64,000 nt of DNA, taken from NCBI RefSeq assembly GCF_004346865.1, contig NZ_SMGR01000001.1, positions 1,364,001 through 1,428,000 of the forward strand, read 5' to 3'. Numbering within the stretch: position 1 is the first letter of the stretch; every line of letters starts with the position of its first letter. Both the position numbers and the translations under genes were made by a program. The notes under the pieces are model-generated. The model was not told the DNA's origin. It made no database searches and saw nothing but the letters and a program-made list of their open reading frames with translations. Below are positions 17,472 to 26,587 of the stretch, piece after piece. This stretch comes from Shimia isoporae (GTDB lineage: Bacteria > Pseudomonadota > Alphaproteobacteria > Rhodobacterales > Rhodobacteraceae).

Positions 17472-18683
17472 TCATGCGAGGGCCTGTTCCTGTCTGCGCA
17501 TCTGAAGCATCAGGCCGAAGGCAATCGTGAACAGCAGGGTCATCGAGAGAGCCAAGGGCAGGGCGGTTCCATCAAACATCAGTGCGATGGGCGTGGCAAT
17601 TATACCGCCGGCGATAGTGGAGACCGCGCCCATCACGGACGCCGCAGTTCCAGCCATGTGTCCGAGGGGTTCCATCGCAAGCGCGTTCAGGTTGCCAATG
17701 GTCATGCCGACAAAGAAGAAACCCGACAACTGCCAGAACGCGAAGGCGTAGAACTGAGTGTCAGTGTCGCTGATCATCGTGCAGGCCACCATAGCAATGC
17801 CGATGAAGACCTGCGCACAGAGTGCCGTTGTCACAAGGTAGCGCATACCCAGCCGCATCACGAGACGCGCGTTCAGAAAACTTGCCGAGCCCGAGATCAA
17901 GGCGATGCCTGCAAACCAATAGGGGAATTCTTCGGCGCGCCCGTAAGTCTGGTCATAGATCGGTTGCACCGAACTGATGAGGCCGAACAACCCCGCAAAA
18001 ATCAAGGATTGCACCATCATTGAGGTGCGAACGGCGGGAATGCCCCACATCTCTCGCATGCCGTCCCACAGCTTTCTGAACTTGAAAGGTCGACGGTTTT
18101 CCACTGCGAGAGGTTCCGGCAGGCGGATGCCAATCCAGAGCACGGAAATCATGGAGAACACCATGAAGGCCACAAAAATTCCACGCCAACTGCTGAAGTC
18201 GATGATGAATTGGCCGATCAGCGGCGCTACGGCCGGGACCAGTGTAAAGATCATCATTGAAAATGACATGATACGTGCCATTTCACGGCCCTCGAACAGG
18301 TCGCGTACGATGGCAAGTGTCACAATGCGTGGTCCGGCCGCCCCGATGCCCATTACAAGGCGGGCGCCGAGCACCCACTCGAGAGTTTCAGAGTACCATC
18401 CAATGAAGGCGCAGAGTGAATAGATCATCGCGCCGGAAATCAGCACAACCTTGCGCCCGAACCGATCCGACAGGGGACCGGTAAAAAGGGTTCCGATACC
18501 CATTCCCATGACGAAGGACGTGATGATCAAAGTGGCCTGGTTGAGGTTGCCGGGACTGAGCTCAGCTGCAATGGACGGCAAAGCCGGCAACATCGCGTCA
18601 ATGGAGAACGCGATCGTGGCGAACATCATGGCGCAAAGCGCGATGAATTCGACCTGCGACATTGGCAGGTTATCTTTGGTCAT
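17472..18683 (-). CDS. MFS transporter, Bcr/CflA-type drug exporter
   Basis: A 403-residue protein with twelve hydrophobic segments, the MFS motif A in GPLSDRFGRKVVLISG after helix 2, and motif C-like glycine/proline pattern near VPAVAPLIGQFI, which marks drug:H+ antiporters of the Bcr/CflA group. It would export small hydrophobic compounds such as bicyclomycin or chloramphenicol across the inner membrane; the substrate cannot be told. It converges with mfd. The 188 bases upstream of the start, shared with the end of the DsbA-like gene, have no other gene. Confidence 0.9.
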   Translation of the reverse strand: MTKDNLPMSQVEFIALCAMMFATIAFSIDAMLPALPSIAAELSPGNLNQATLIITSFVMGMGIGTLFTGPLSDRFGRKVVLISGAMIYSLCAFIGWYSETLEWVLGARLVMGIGAAGPRIVTLAIVRDLFEGREMARIMSFSMMIFTLVPAVAPLIGQFIIDFSSWRGIFVAFMVFSMISVLWIGIRLPEPLAVENRRPFKFRKLWDGMREMWGIPAVRTSMMVQSLIFAGLFGLISSVQPIYDQTYGRAEEFPYWFAGIALISGSASFLNARLVMRLGMRYLVTTALCAQVFIGIAMVACTMISDTDTQFYAFAFWQLSGFFFVGMTIGNLNALAMEPLGHMAGTAASVMGAVSTIAGGIIATPIALMFDGTALPLALSMTLLFTIAFGLMLQMRRQEQALA

Positions 18684-18871
18684 GCTCGGCTCCCTGGATC
18701 ATCCGGGCGCAGACGGGACGCTCGACGCGGGGCGTCCGAGGCGGCGGGCCTTTGGCTTGAATGAACGTGCTAAATAGTCTCCGGCGGTCAAAATCGGTCG
18801 CGGGATAGTCGAAGCTTAGCGTGGGGGCGGGCAGGTCACAAGTGGGAAAATGAATGACCGTTCAGCGGCGG

Positions 18872-19510
18872 TCAACTGTCCTGTTGTGCCTTTAGTTCAC
18901 CCATGACCTGACGCCAGAGTTCCACGGGTTGGGCACCGGGGACAGCGTGCTGGTTGGCCACGATGAAGGTTGGCACCGAGTTTACGCCCATTTGCCGGGA
19001 GTGTTCATCGCGTTGCTGGATATTCTCGATGTCAGCATCAGAGGCGAGAAGTTTGGCGACAACGGCGGCATCCATACCGGCACTGTCTGCGAGGTCAGCG
19101 AGGACTTCGGCGTTACCGATGTCCCGGCCTTCCTTGAAGTATGCTTTGAACAGCGCATTTACGATGGCGTTCTGTTTGCCTTCGATACCTGACCAATGGA
19201 TCAAACGATGCGCGTCAACCGTGTTCGGCGTGCGTTGGATCGCGCCAAAGTCGATATCGAGACCTTCTTCCTCAGCATGACGTGCAATTTCCGAATAGAC
19301 ACGCACTGCGTTTTCTTTGCCGCCAAATTTGGTTTCCAGATACTCGCGCCGGTCCATGCCTTCTTTGGGCATATCTGGATTGAGTTGAAAGGGGTGCCAT
19401 TCAATCAAAAAGGGATGGTCGCCTTCAGCTTCCATTGCCTTTTCAAGGCGGGTTTTCCCAATCAGGCACCAAGGGCAGATGGGGTCGGACAGGATATCGA
19501 GTTTGATCAT
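18872..19510 (-). CDS. DsbA-family FrnE-like thiol oxidoreductase
   Basis: A 212-residue thioredoxin-fold protein with the redox motif CPWC at residues 12-15 (SDPICPWCLIGKTRLEKA) and the cis-proline region GVNSVPTFIVAN. It has no signal peptide, so it is cytoplasmic, as in FrnE/2-hydroxychromene-2-carboxylate isomerase relatives. The ATG overlaps the stop of the upstream acyl-CoA synthetase (4 bases), implying translational coupling. The pairing suggests a role near the CoA ligase, but this is inference. A weak inverted repeat (TGACCG...CGGTCA, 18855-18874) overlaps the stop codon. Confidence 0.9.
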   Translation of the reverse strand: MIKLDILSDPICPWCLIGKTRLEKAMEAEGDHPFLIEWHPFQLNPDMPKEGMDRREYLETKFGGKENAVRVYSEIARHAEEEGLDIDFGAIQRTPNTVDAHRLIHWSGIEGKQNAIVNALFKAYFKEGRDIGNAEVLADLADSAGMDAAVVAKLLASDADIENIQQRDEHSRQMGVNSVPTFIVANQHAVPGAQPVELWRQVMGELKAQQDS

Positions 19511-21027
19511 TTGTCGGCCTTGAATTGGTCGCGCAGGGCGCGGCGGCTGAGTTTGCCGTTTGGATTGGTCGGCAGGGCATCCAGCCGTTTGAACAGTCGA
19601 GGTTGCTTGTAACGTGCGAGATTGTCTTCGGCAAAGGCTTTGAGTGCTGCTTCGTCGAGATCGTGATCGGATGTGTAAAACGCAGCGATAAGGCGGACGT
19701 CGGTTTTGACTTCAACGTCTGTGGCCGCGACGCCGGTTACGCCGGGAAAACGGGCGATAGCGGTTTCGACCTCGATGGGGGAAACACGAAAGCCGCCTGC
19801 ATTCATCATGTCGTCGGCGCGCCCCGCATAGGTAATGTAACTTTCTTCGTCCATGGTGCCGCGGTCGCCGGTTAGAAACCAGTCGCCAGAATATTTTTCG
19901 GCCGTGTCTTCCGGGGCTTTGAAATAGCCCAGCATCAATCCGGGGTCCGTCTTGTGGACTGCGATTGTGCCCTCTTTGCCAAGGGGCACGGCGTTTCCTT
20001 CAGGATCCAAAAGGGCGATCTTGCGTCCGGATTGCGGACGTCCAAGGGTGCCAGCGTGCGCCGGCGCCGAGGGGCTGGAAGAAATGAAGGTTGAGCATTC
20101 AGACATGCCGTAGGCCTCAAACAACGCAGTGTCGGTTGCGGTGGCCCAGTCGTTGCGAATGGCTTCGGACAATTTTTCTCCTGCGGTCAGACCGTGGCGC
20201 AAGTCCGGGAGGTGAATGTCCGGAGCATCAGAGAGCATCTTGCGATAGACGCCGGGGGCCGCGGCGAAGATAGTCGCTTTGTGTCGCGCAAGCAGTTTGG
20301 GTAGTTCCGCGGCAGGCGTGCCGTTTTCAGGGATCAATGCTGTGGCGCCGATTGACCAGGGGTCCATCAGGCCTGTTCCAAGGGTGTAAGTCCAATTGAA
20401 TGCGCCAGCATGAAGCAGCCGATCAGACGCTCGCAACCCGTACCAGCCCTCGTGCATCATTTGGCGCGCCCAGATTGCGCGGTGGGCGTGCATAACGGCC
20501 CGCGGTTTTCCTGAGGTTCCGGACGTGTAGATGATATAGGCAAGCCGGTCCGGATCTCCCATCTCGTAGTCTGCTGCCGGCAGATCACGCATGGCGTGCA
20601 AAACATCTGTTCCAAATACCCTGCAACCCGGTTCTTGAGGGCAGGGCACGCCCGGGTCGAGCAGGATTGCAGCAGGCGCCAATTCTGCCACCATTTTGGC
20701 GACGTCCTCTTCGGTGAGCTGCGAAGAAGTTGGCACAGGGATCAAACCAACGGCGATGCAGGCAAGGTAAGCGATTGGGAATTCGACTGTATTTCCCAAC
20801 CGCATGAGAACATGATCCCCAGAGCGAAGTCCTTCCTTTAGCAAACCTGATGCGGTTCCCAGAACGGCAGATTTCAGATCGGCGTAAGACCAGTTTTCGA
20901 CCGAAGCGCCTAAAACCGATAGAGCGGTTTTGTCAGGCAGGTCGTCCGCATGGGCGAGCACATGCGCGGCCATGTTGAAAGGCGCGGGACAGGGGCGGAA
21001 TGGGCCTTGGTCGAAAACGGACAGCAT
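19507..21027 (-). CDS. Acyl-CoA synthetase (AMP-forming, benzoate-CoA-ligase-like)
   Basis: A 506-residue ANL-superfamily adenylating enzyme that would activate a carboxylic acid with ATP and join it to CoA. Visible core motifs: A3 YTSGTSGKPRAVMHAH, A5 YGMSEC, A7 DWFLTGDRG and the C-terminal lysine A10 PNGKLSRRALR. The overall look is that of benzoate/aryl-CoA or medium-chain ligases rather than acetyl-CoA synthetase; the exact acid is unknown. It overlaps the start of the DsbA-like gene and is divergent from the XRE-cupin regulator, which is a candidate regulator. Confidence 0.9.
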   Translation of the reverse strand: MLSVFDQGPFRPCPAPFNMAAHVLAHADDLPDKTALSVLGASVENWSYADLKSAVLGTASGLLKEGLRSGDHVLMRLGNTVEFPIAYLACIAVGLIPVPTSSQLTEEDVAKMVAELAPAAILLDPGVPCPQEPGCRVFGTDVLHAMRDLPAADYEMGDPDRLAYIIYTSGTSGKPRAVMHAHRAIWARQMMHEGWYGLRASDRLLHAGAFNWTYTLGTGLMDPWSIGATALIPENGTPAAELPKLLARHKATIFAAAPGVYRKMLSDAPDIHLPDLRHGLTAGEKLSEAIRNDWATATDTALFEAYGMSECSTFISSSPSAPAHAGTLGRPQSGRKIALLDPEGNAVPLGKEGTIAVHKTDPGLMLGYFKAPEDTAEKYSGDWFLTGDRGTMDEESYITYAGRADDMMNAGGFRVSPIEVETAIARFPGVTGVAATDVEVKTDVRLIAAFYTSDHDLDEAALKAFAEDNLARYKQPRLFKRLDALPTNPNGKLSRRALRDQFKADK

Positions 21028-21098
21028 GTGATGTGCCTAAGCCCCTACCGCGCGGGTTGCAAGGCCAACGGTTGCACGCATCGGCAAGGTCGCGCTAA

Positions 21099-21731
21099 AT
21101 GCGCTTCATGACTGGAAAAGACCCAAAATCGTTGATCCGTATTGCCCGTGAGGGTGGCGCGCAGGACCATGTGGAACCGCTCGACCTTGGTGAGCGCGTT
21201 CGAGAGCTTCGCAAGGCGCGCAACTGGACGCTGGAGCAGGCGGCTACGCAGGCCGGTTTGGCGCGCTCCACGCTTTCAAAGATCGAGAACGGACAGATGT
21301 CCCCGACCTATGATGCTGTGAAAAAGTTGGCCGTGGGGTTGGAGATTTCTGTACCGCAGTTATTCACCGCGCCTCAACGCGAACAGGTTAACGGCCGCAT
21401 GTCTGTCGTGAAGTCGGGCGAGGGCACGCATCAGGTCACGACGACCTATGAGCATGAGCTGCTGGCAGAGGGGCTGCGCAAAAAGGCGATGCTTCCATAC
21501 CGCGCGCGTGTACGGGCGCGGTCGATGGATGAATTCGATGGCTGGGTGCGGCACGACGGCGAAGAGTTTCTTTATGTGCTCACGGGCGTCATTACGCTTT
21601 ACACCGAGTTTTATGAACCGGTGGAAATGCGTCGCGGTGACAGCGCGTACTATGACGGGACCATGGGACACAATGTGGTGTCGGTAAGTGATGAGGACGC
21701 GACAATACTTTGGGTGACGTCGCTGGCGTGA
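21099..21731 (+). CDS. XRE-family transcriptional regulator with C-terminal cupin
   Basis: A 210-residue regulator. The N-terminal third carries an XRE helix-turn-helix (VRELRKARNWTLEQAATQAG, then LARSTLSKIENGQMSPTYDA); the C-terminal half is a cupin barrel with HDGEEFLYVLTGVITLYT and the closing H in GTMGHNVVSV. Such proteins sense a small ligand with the cupin and commonly control catabolic or transport genes next to them. The adjacent divergent gene encodes an acyl-CoA synthetase; the intergenic region is only 71 bases, so shared control is plausible. The TPR-sulfotransferase gene follows 27 bases downstream. Confidence 0.9.
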   Translation: MRFMTGKDPKSLIRIAREGGAQDHVEPLDLGERVRELRKARNWTLEQAATQAGLARSTLSKIENGQMSPTYDAVKKLAVGLEISVPQLFTAPQREQVNGRMSVVKSGEGTHQVTTTYEHELLAEGLRKKAMLPYRARVRARSMDEFDGWVRHDGEEFLYVLTGVITLYTEFYEPVEMRRGDSAYYDGTMGHNVVSVSDEDATILWVTSLA

Positions 21732-21758
21732 TTCCTCGGTGACAAGCGAAGGCAGGAC

Positions 21759-23528
21759 ATGGCGGAGAAACCACTAAAGGCTGCGGAAGCCTTGAAGAAA
21801 GCAAGCTCTGCAGAGAAACGTGGTGATCGGGAAGCCGCGCTTGCACTGTATCAGGCTGTTTTGGTGCGATTTCCGGGGAACCCAAGCGCGAAGCGTGGCG
21901 TCAGGCGGCTGGATCAAAACGTCTTAACCGGCCCAAGCGAAAGCGAGCTTTCTTTCAATCGGGAAGGGCGCGTAGGCCAGTCTTCCGCAATGAACTTGTC
22001 AGGGCTTGCAAATCCATTGGCAGTGCCGGCGTCGCGTGCGCACCAGACAGCGGATGCGACGATCGGATCCAGAGCAGCGACTTCTGACCCGGACACATTG
22101 GTCGCTCAGGGAAGACGCGCTTTTGAAGATGGTCGTTTTGAATTGGCGGCGCAATTGCTTGAAGGCGCGGTCAAGGCAGGTAGGGAAACCGCAGAGATAC
22201 TGAACGATCTGGCGCTGTCGTTGCAGCACACAGGTCGGTTCGACGACGCCGCCAAAGTGTTCGAGCGTGCAATCGAAGTTGCGCCGGCAGAAGTTATGCT
22301 GCGGAGCAATCTGGGTCGTATGCTGAATCAGGCGGACAGGGTTTCTGAAGCAATTGAAGTGTATGAAAGCGCCCTGAGGGTTATGCCGGAAGAGGCGACG
22401 CTTTGGAGCGGAAAGGGGACAGCTGTCGGTAACCTCGGCAGCCGTGATGACGCTCTTTCCTGTTTCTCGAAGGCGATCTCGTTGCAGCCATCTTATGGCG
22501 TAGCTTACATGCACTTTATGGCCCTTCGGCGGATCGTGGGAGAGGAGCCGGAGCTTCAAACACTCAGAGATGGCATCGCCAAACAGGCTTTTTCGGAACG
22601 AGACGAAATCTATGCACGATTTGCCTTGGGAAAAGCAGAGGAAGATCTGGGGAATATTCGTGCGGCCTTTGAGAACTACGCGCGGGCGAATTCGCTGGCA
22701 GGGCGGCATGTGCATTTTGATCTGGAGGCTGAAAAGGCGAAGTTTGCTCGCTTGAAACAGATCTACGACCCCAAAACCTGCGCCAGACTTCATCTTCCAG
22801 AGGTCATGGACAGCAGCTTGTGTCCGGTGTTTGTGATTGGTTTGCCACGCTGCGGCAGCACGTTGATTGAGCAAGTTCTGGACAGCCATTCTCAAGTGCA
22901 GGGGATCGGGGAGCTCAGTGTTTTGACCTCGATGTCAGATCATGTGTTGCAGCAATTTGAGGTTTCCAACCAATCTTTGGACAAGGAAACCATAAAAGGA
23001 TTGCGTCAAACCTATTTGAACGAATTACGCAAGCTTGCCGGTTCGGCACAGGTCGTGGTCGACAAGAACCTGCTGAACTTCAAGAACGTTGGCTTGATCG
23101 CAGCGGCCTTTCCAGAAGCAAAGATATTGCACATATGCAGAGACCCGATGGCGGTGTGCTGGTCAATGTACAAACGGTCGTTTGCAGGGGCTGACCTTGC
23201 TTTTGCGTACGACCTTGGCGATCTGGCAGACTATTATCACCTTTATCGCGATATGATGCGTCATTGGGAGGACGTCCTGCCCGGTCGAGTGAAAATGATA
23301 AACTACGAGGCTTTCACGGGTAATCCGGAAGAAGAGACGAAAGCTCTGCTCGATGCCTGCGGGCTTCGGTTCGAAGAACAGACATTGTCGTTTCACAAAA
23401 ACAAACGGGCCGTAAAGACGGCGAGCATGATGCAGGTTCGCAAGGAAATCTATCAGGGAAGTTCTGAAGCTTGGCGTGATTTTGAGGAACACTTGGCAGT
23501 GCTTCAGAACAAACTCGAAGCTCAGTAG
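21759..23528 (+). CDS. TPR-repeat sulfotransferase family protein
   Basis: A 589-residue two-part protein. Residues 1-330 hold about six to seven tetratricopeptide repeats, starting with AEALKKASSAEKRGDREAAL and with well-formed ones such as ILNDLALSLQHTGRFDDAAK. The C-terminal half is a sulfotransferase (Sulfotransfer_3) fold: the PAPS 5'-phosphosulfate loop VIGLPRCGSTLIEQVLDSHS and the 3'-phosphate-binding region ICRDPMAVCWSMYKRSF. The target is unknown; family members are common in Rhodobacteraceae and may sulfate lipids, glycans or peptides. No signal peptide is seen, so the protein is cytoplasmic. No PAPS-synthesis gene lies in the window. Confidence 0.9.
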   Translation: MAEKPLKAAEALKKASSAEKRGDREAALALYQAVLVRFPGNPSAKRGVRRLDQNVLTGPSESELSFNREGRVGQSSAMNLSGLANPLAVPASRAHQTADATIGSRAATSDPDTLVAQGRRAFEDGRFELAAQLLEGAVKAGRETAEILNDLALSLQHTGRFDDAAKVFERAIEVAPAEVMLRSNLGRMLNQADRVSEAIEVYESALRVMPEEATLWSGKGTAVGNLGSRDDALSCFSKAISLQPSYGVAYMHFMALRRIVGEEPELQTLRDGIAKQAFSERDEIYARFALGKAEEDLGNIRAAFENYARANSLAGRHVHFDLEAEKAKFARLKQIYDPKTCARLHLPEVMDSSLCPVFVIGLPRCGSTLIEQVLDSHSQVQGIGELSVLTSMSDHVLQQFEVSNQSLDKETIKGLRQTYLNELRKLAGSAQVVVDKNLLNFKNVGLIAAAFPEAKILHICRDPMAVCWSMYKRSFAGADLAFAYDLGDLADYYHLYRDMMRHWEDVLPGRVKMINYEAFTGNPEEETKALLDACGLRFEEQTLSFHKNKRAVKTASMMQVRKEIYQGSSEAWRDFEEHLAVLQNKLEAQ

Positions 23529-23613
23529 TTTTCAAACTGTCCGGGTGGAGAGTGATCTGGGCGCGACGAGTCTTTGAATGACGATCCTGGCCCAGGTCCC
23601 AAAGGGCAGACGT

Positions 23614-23892
23614 TTATCCGCAACATCCGCTGGTGCAGGTGCTTTTCTGAGCAGGTTGCAGATCGTCGTCGATCAGGGGCAGTTCTCCGGTCAAGGCAGG
23701 TGTCGGGATTTGCAAAGCTGCCGAGAGCTTGGCGACCGTCGGTTCCGGCAGAGGGGTGAAACCGCTTGAGCTTTCCAGTTTTGCAAGTTGGCGCTCGGTA
23801 AGGCCTGAGAGTTTGGCCAGCTTCGGACGTCCGATTTTGCGCGCCTTGCGGAGAGTTTTCAGGCGTGATGCGTCGATGGAAAGCGCGGTCAT
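23614..23892 (-). CDS. Small XRE helix-turn-helix protein with C-terminal CxxGCCG tail
   Basis: A 92-residue protein. The start at 23892 (MTALSIDASRLKTLRKARKI) is preferred over ATG 23910. An XRE-type helix-turn-helix covers RLKTLRKARKIGRPKLAKLS and the recognition helix LTERQLAKLESS. The last residues are CTSGCCG, a compact thiol cluster that could bind a metal or serve redox sensing; this is inference. It is short for a regulator and has no clear target gene; the nearest neighbours are the TPR-sulfotransferase (convergent) and the fatty-acid desaturase (divergent). Confidence 0.75.
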   Translation of the reverse strand: MTALSIDASRLKTLRKARKIGRPKLAKLSGLTERQLAKLESSSGFTPLPEPTVAKLSAALQIPTPALTGELPLIDDDLQPAQKSTCTSGCCG

Positions 23893-24077
23893 TTTGTTAT
23901 CCTGTATCATTCTTTGAGTGCGTCTTACGGCGGGCTAAAGGATTTGCCAAGACTGGCTTTGACCGCGACACATGCGCCGAACTTGGCCTGAATTGCCTTA
24001 AGTCGGGGATCAGGGCTTGCACCTTTGACCAGACGCTTTAGGCATGACAGCGGGGAAATTTACCGAATTGGCGGGAC

Positions 24078-25106
24078 ATGAAAGATTCTATCGAGGTCGA
24101 TCGCGCTCAGAACGCGCGAAATTGGGTGCGGACGTTGGCAAAATACCGTGAGCCAAATTCGTTGCGCAGCAGCTATGAACTGGCCGTGAGCTTCGTGCCT
24201 TTTGTTGCGCTTTGGGTTTTGGCCTGCTGGGTCGCGCACTACAGCTACCTTGGTGCCTTCGTCATTTCGGCGCTCAATGGCATGTTCCTTCTGCGCCTGT
24301 TCTGCATCCAGCATGACTGCGGGCACGGGTCTTTCTTTGCTAACCGAGACGTCAGTGACTGGATTGGCCGCGGGATTGGTATTGTGACTTTGACGCCTTA
24401 TGACGTTTGGCGTCATTCTCACTCGATCCACCACAGCCATGCCGGAGATCTTGGTCATCGCGGGATAGGCGATATCATGACCCTGACAACTGAGGAATAT
24501 CACCAGCGATCCGCGTTTGGCCGCTGGCTTTATCGCCTATACCGGCATCCTTTGGTGCTCTTTGGACTTGGGCCGACGTATATCTTTATCCTTCAGAACC
24601 GCCTACCGGTGGGCTTCATGGATCAGGGAAGCCGCTTTTGGGTTTCAGCCATGGGCACAAACGTCGGTATCGCGATTTTGCTGACAGCTATTGCGTATTT
24701 TGGTGGCTGGCAGGCCCTTTTCCTCGTGTTCCTTCCAACGATCCTGATCGCGGCGTCGATTGGCATGTGGCTGTTTTATATCCAGCATCAGTTTGAGGAG
24801 ACCCATTGGGAGGCCTCTGAAGACTGGTCGCTGCACGAAGCAGCGTTGCACGGGTCGTCGCATTACGATTTGCCGCCAATTCTGCGCTGGTTCTCTGCCA
24901 ATATCGGTATCCATCATGTCCACCACCTTTACGCTCGCATCCCGTTTTACCGGTTGCCGGAAGTTCTGCGGGACCATGAGGAGCTGAAGGATATGGGGCG
25001 CATGACGCTTCTTGAAAGCTTGCAGTGCGCCAAACTCGACTTGTGGGATGCGGGAACTCGCCGGTTGGTGAGCTTCAAGGAAGCCCGCAAGATGGCACGC
25101 AGTTAA
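24078..25106 (+). CDS. Fatty acid desaturase family protein
   Basis: A 342-residue integral membrane di-iron protein. The three histidine boxes are present and in order: HDCGH (residues about 79-83), HSIHH (about 116-120) and HHVHH (about 279-283), with hydrophobic segments at about 38-55, 59-74 and two pairs in the middle. The family introduces double bonds in acyl chains of lipids with O2 and electrons from ferredoxin or a reductase; other members hydroxylate carotenoids or alkanes. The position of the double bond cannot be inferred. It is a single-gene unit, divergent from the small XRE gene. Confidence 0.93.
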   Translation: MKDSIEVDRAQNARNWVRTLAKYREPNSLRSSYELAVSFVPFVALWVLACWVAHYSYLGAFVISALNGMFLLRLFCIQHDCGHGSFFANRDVSDWIGRGIGIVTLTPYDVWRHSHSIHHSHAGDLGHRGIGDIMTLTTEEYHQRSAFGRWLYRLYRHPLVLFGLGPTYIFILQNRLPVGFMDQGSRFWVSAMGTNVGIAILLTAIAYFGGWQALFLVFLPTILIAASIGMWLFYIQHQFEETHWEASEDWSLHEAALHGSSHYDLPPILRWFSANIGIHHVHHLYARIPFYRLPEVLRDHEELKDMGRMTLLESLQCAKLDLWDAGTRRLVSFKEARKMARS

Positions 25107-25159
25107 AACGCACTGAGGGCATTGCGAGTGTCTGTTCCAAGACACACTTCGTAAAACAC

Positions 25160-25798
25160 TCAAACGGCGTCCAGCGCTGTTGCCAAATCTCCGTAGCCCG
25201 TGAACCGGCGTTCGAATGCCAAACCCAGGCGTTCGGCGCATTCTTTTGCTTTTGCGGAGAGCGCAGCGTCTTCGGTTTGTGCTTGATAAACAAGCTTTGT
25301 GTAGTTTCCGAAATACATGTCACGCAGTTCCGGGTGGCGATCCAGCCCCATGGGTTTCCACACGAAGGCATCGAATTGGCGCACAAGGAAGTCTGTGAGG
25401 TAGAAGGCGGTAAACTCGTCTTCGGCGATTTCCGCGAACCGCGCGTTTCCTTCAAAGAAGCTGTAGCAATGCGGGCCTGCGATCATCTCGACACCGAGAT
25501 CCTGACAGGTCTGCTCCAGCACGCCGCCCGTGCCGCAATCAGCGTAAACGACGAATATCTCTTCGTATTTGCTACGGTGTTTTGTGACGGCTTCGCGCAC
25601 TGCAGGGGCTATTTTTTCGGGATGTATGTGAAAAATTGCGGGCAGGCATGTGAGGTCCATATGGGACCAATTGTTGAGTTCAATCAGATCAAGGATTTCA
25701 CGCGCAAGTGCACCGCATGCCAAAAGCAGCACGCGATTTGTATTTTGGTCGTGTTTCATACCCTGTTCGGTCAGTGTCTTGTCGTCGGGCAGTTGCAT
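25160..25798 (-). CDS. DUF1638 family protein (linked to corrinoid methyltransferase)
   Basis: A 212-residue protein that I recognise as DUF1638 by VLLLACGALAREILDLI near the N-terminus and by IFVVYADCGTGGVLEQ and MIAGPHCYSFF; the conserved cysteines in ACG, DCG and HCY look like a metal or cobalamin-related site. An internal ATG at 25759 is possible. It follows the corrinoid-protein gene by 87 bases, separated by a terminator hairpin. DUF1638 genes are often found beside corrinoid methyltransferase genes; a role in assembling or repairing that system is inferred, not shown. Confidence 0.85.
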   Translation of the reverse strand: MQLPDDKTLTEQGMKHDQNTNRVLLLACGALAREILDLIELNNWSHMDLTCLPAIFHIHPEKIAPAVREAVTKHRSKYEEIFVVYADCGTGGVLEQTCQDLGVEMIAGPHCYSFFEGNARFAEIAEDEFTAFYLTDFLVRQFDAFVWKPMGLDRHPELRDMYFGNYTKLVYQAQTEDAALSAKAKECAERLGLAFERRFTGYGDLATALDAV

Positions 25799-25811
25799 GG
25801 GACCACCTTAA

Positions 25812-25842
25812 AGAAAAATGGCCCGCCGGGGAGGGCAGGCCA
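25812..25842 (-). terminator. Intrinsic terminator after the corrinoid-protein gene
   Basis: On the reverse strand the sequence forms GGCCTGCC (25834-25841) pairing with GGCGGGCC (25820-25827) around a six-base loop, followed by ATTTTTCTTT. It lies between the corrinoid-protein gene and the DUF1638 gene, so read-through would be needed for co-transcription. Confidence 0.7.
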
Positions 25843-25885
25843 GGCCCGGAGTGCCGGGGGGAGTGATTTATGCAGAGAGCGCTGG

Positions 25886-26587
25886 TTAGGCGCTCATCTG
25901 GTTGTGTTTGCGGGCCACAAATTCTTTGGCGGTTTCTACGGCCACAGCTGCGTCGCGGCAGTAGGCGTCGGCGCCAATGGCCTTGCCGAATTCTTCGTTC
26001 AGCGGCGCGCCGCCGACCAGAACGATGTAGTCGTCCCGAAGACCTTGTTCGACCATCGTGTCGATAACAACTTTCATGTACGGCATGGTGGTCGTGAGCA
26101 GCGCGGACATTCCGAGGATGTCGGGTTTGTGCTCTTCCAACGCTTCAAGGTAATTTTCAACCGGGTTGTTGATGCCCAGATCTACAACTTCGAAACCGGC
26201 GCCTTCCATCATCATCGAAACGAGGTTTTTGCCGATGTCGTGGATGTCGCCTTTGACGGTGCCGATGACCATCGAACCCATGCGAGGCGCGCCGGTTTCA
26301 GCCAGCAGCGGCTTGAGGATGGCCATGCCGCCCTTCATAGCGTTCGCCGCCAGAAGAACCTCAGGCACAAACAGAATCCCATCGCGGAAGTCGTTGCCAA
26401 CGATGGTCATGCCGCCCACGAGGGCTTCGGTCAGAACGCGGTAAGGGGCCCAGTCGCGTTCCAACAGGATGTTTACGCCTTCTTCGATCTCTTCCTTGAG
26501 ACCGTCGTAGAGGTCGTCAAACATCTGTTGAACAAGTTCTTCGTCGTCGAGTTCGGACAGGATGATGTCGTCTTCTTCTTCAGACAT
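25886..26587 (-). CDS. Corrinoid-binding methyltransferase protein (MetH-like B12 domain)
   Basis: A 233-residue protein starting MSEEEDDIILSELDDEEL. An acidic N-terminal stretch leads to the four-helix cap (residues about 20-100) and a Rossmann-like B12 domain with the cobalamin motif DIHDIG (D-x-H-x-x-G, within GTVKGDIHDIGKN), SALLTTTMPYM and LVGGAPLN. This matches MtbC/MttC or the B12-binding part of MetH. Nothing here carries the folate- or homocysteine-binding part. The frame extends to 26614 but the M at 26587 has an AGGGA site about 9-14 bases upstream. The likely partner is the homocysteine methyltransferase at 27947, as in the three-part methionine synthase reported for Phaeobacter. 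Confidence 0.9.
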   Translation of the reverse strand: MSEEEDDIILSELDDEELVQQMFDDLYDGLKEEIEEGVNILLERDWAPYRVLTEALVGGMTIVGNDFRDGILFVPEVLLAANAMKGGMAILKPLLAETGAPRMGSMVIGTVKGDIHDIGKNLVSMMMEGAGFEVVDLGINNPVENYLEALEEHKPDILGMSALLTTTMPYMKVVIDTMVEQGLRDDYIVLVGGAPLNEEFGKAIGADAYCRDAAVAVETAKEFVARKHNQMSA

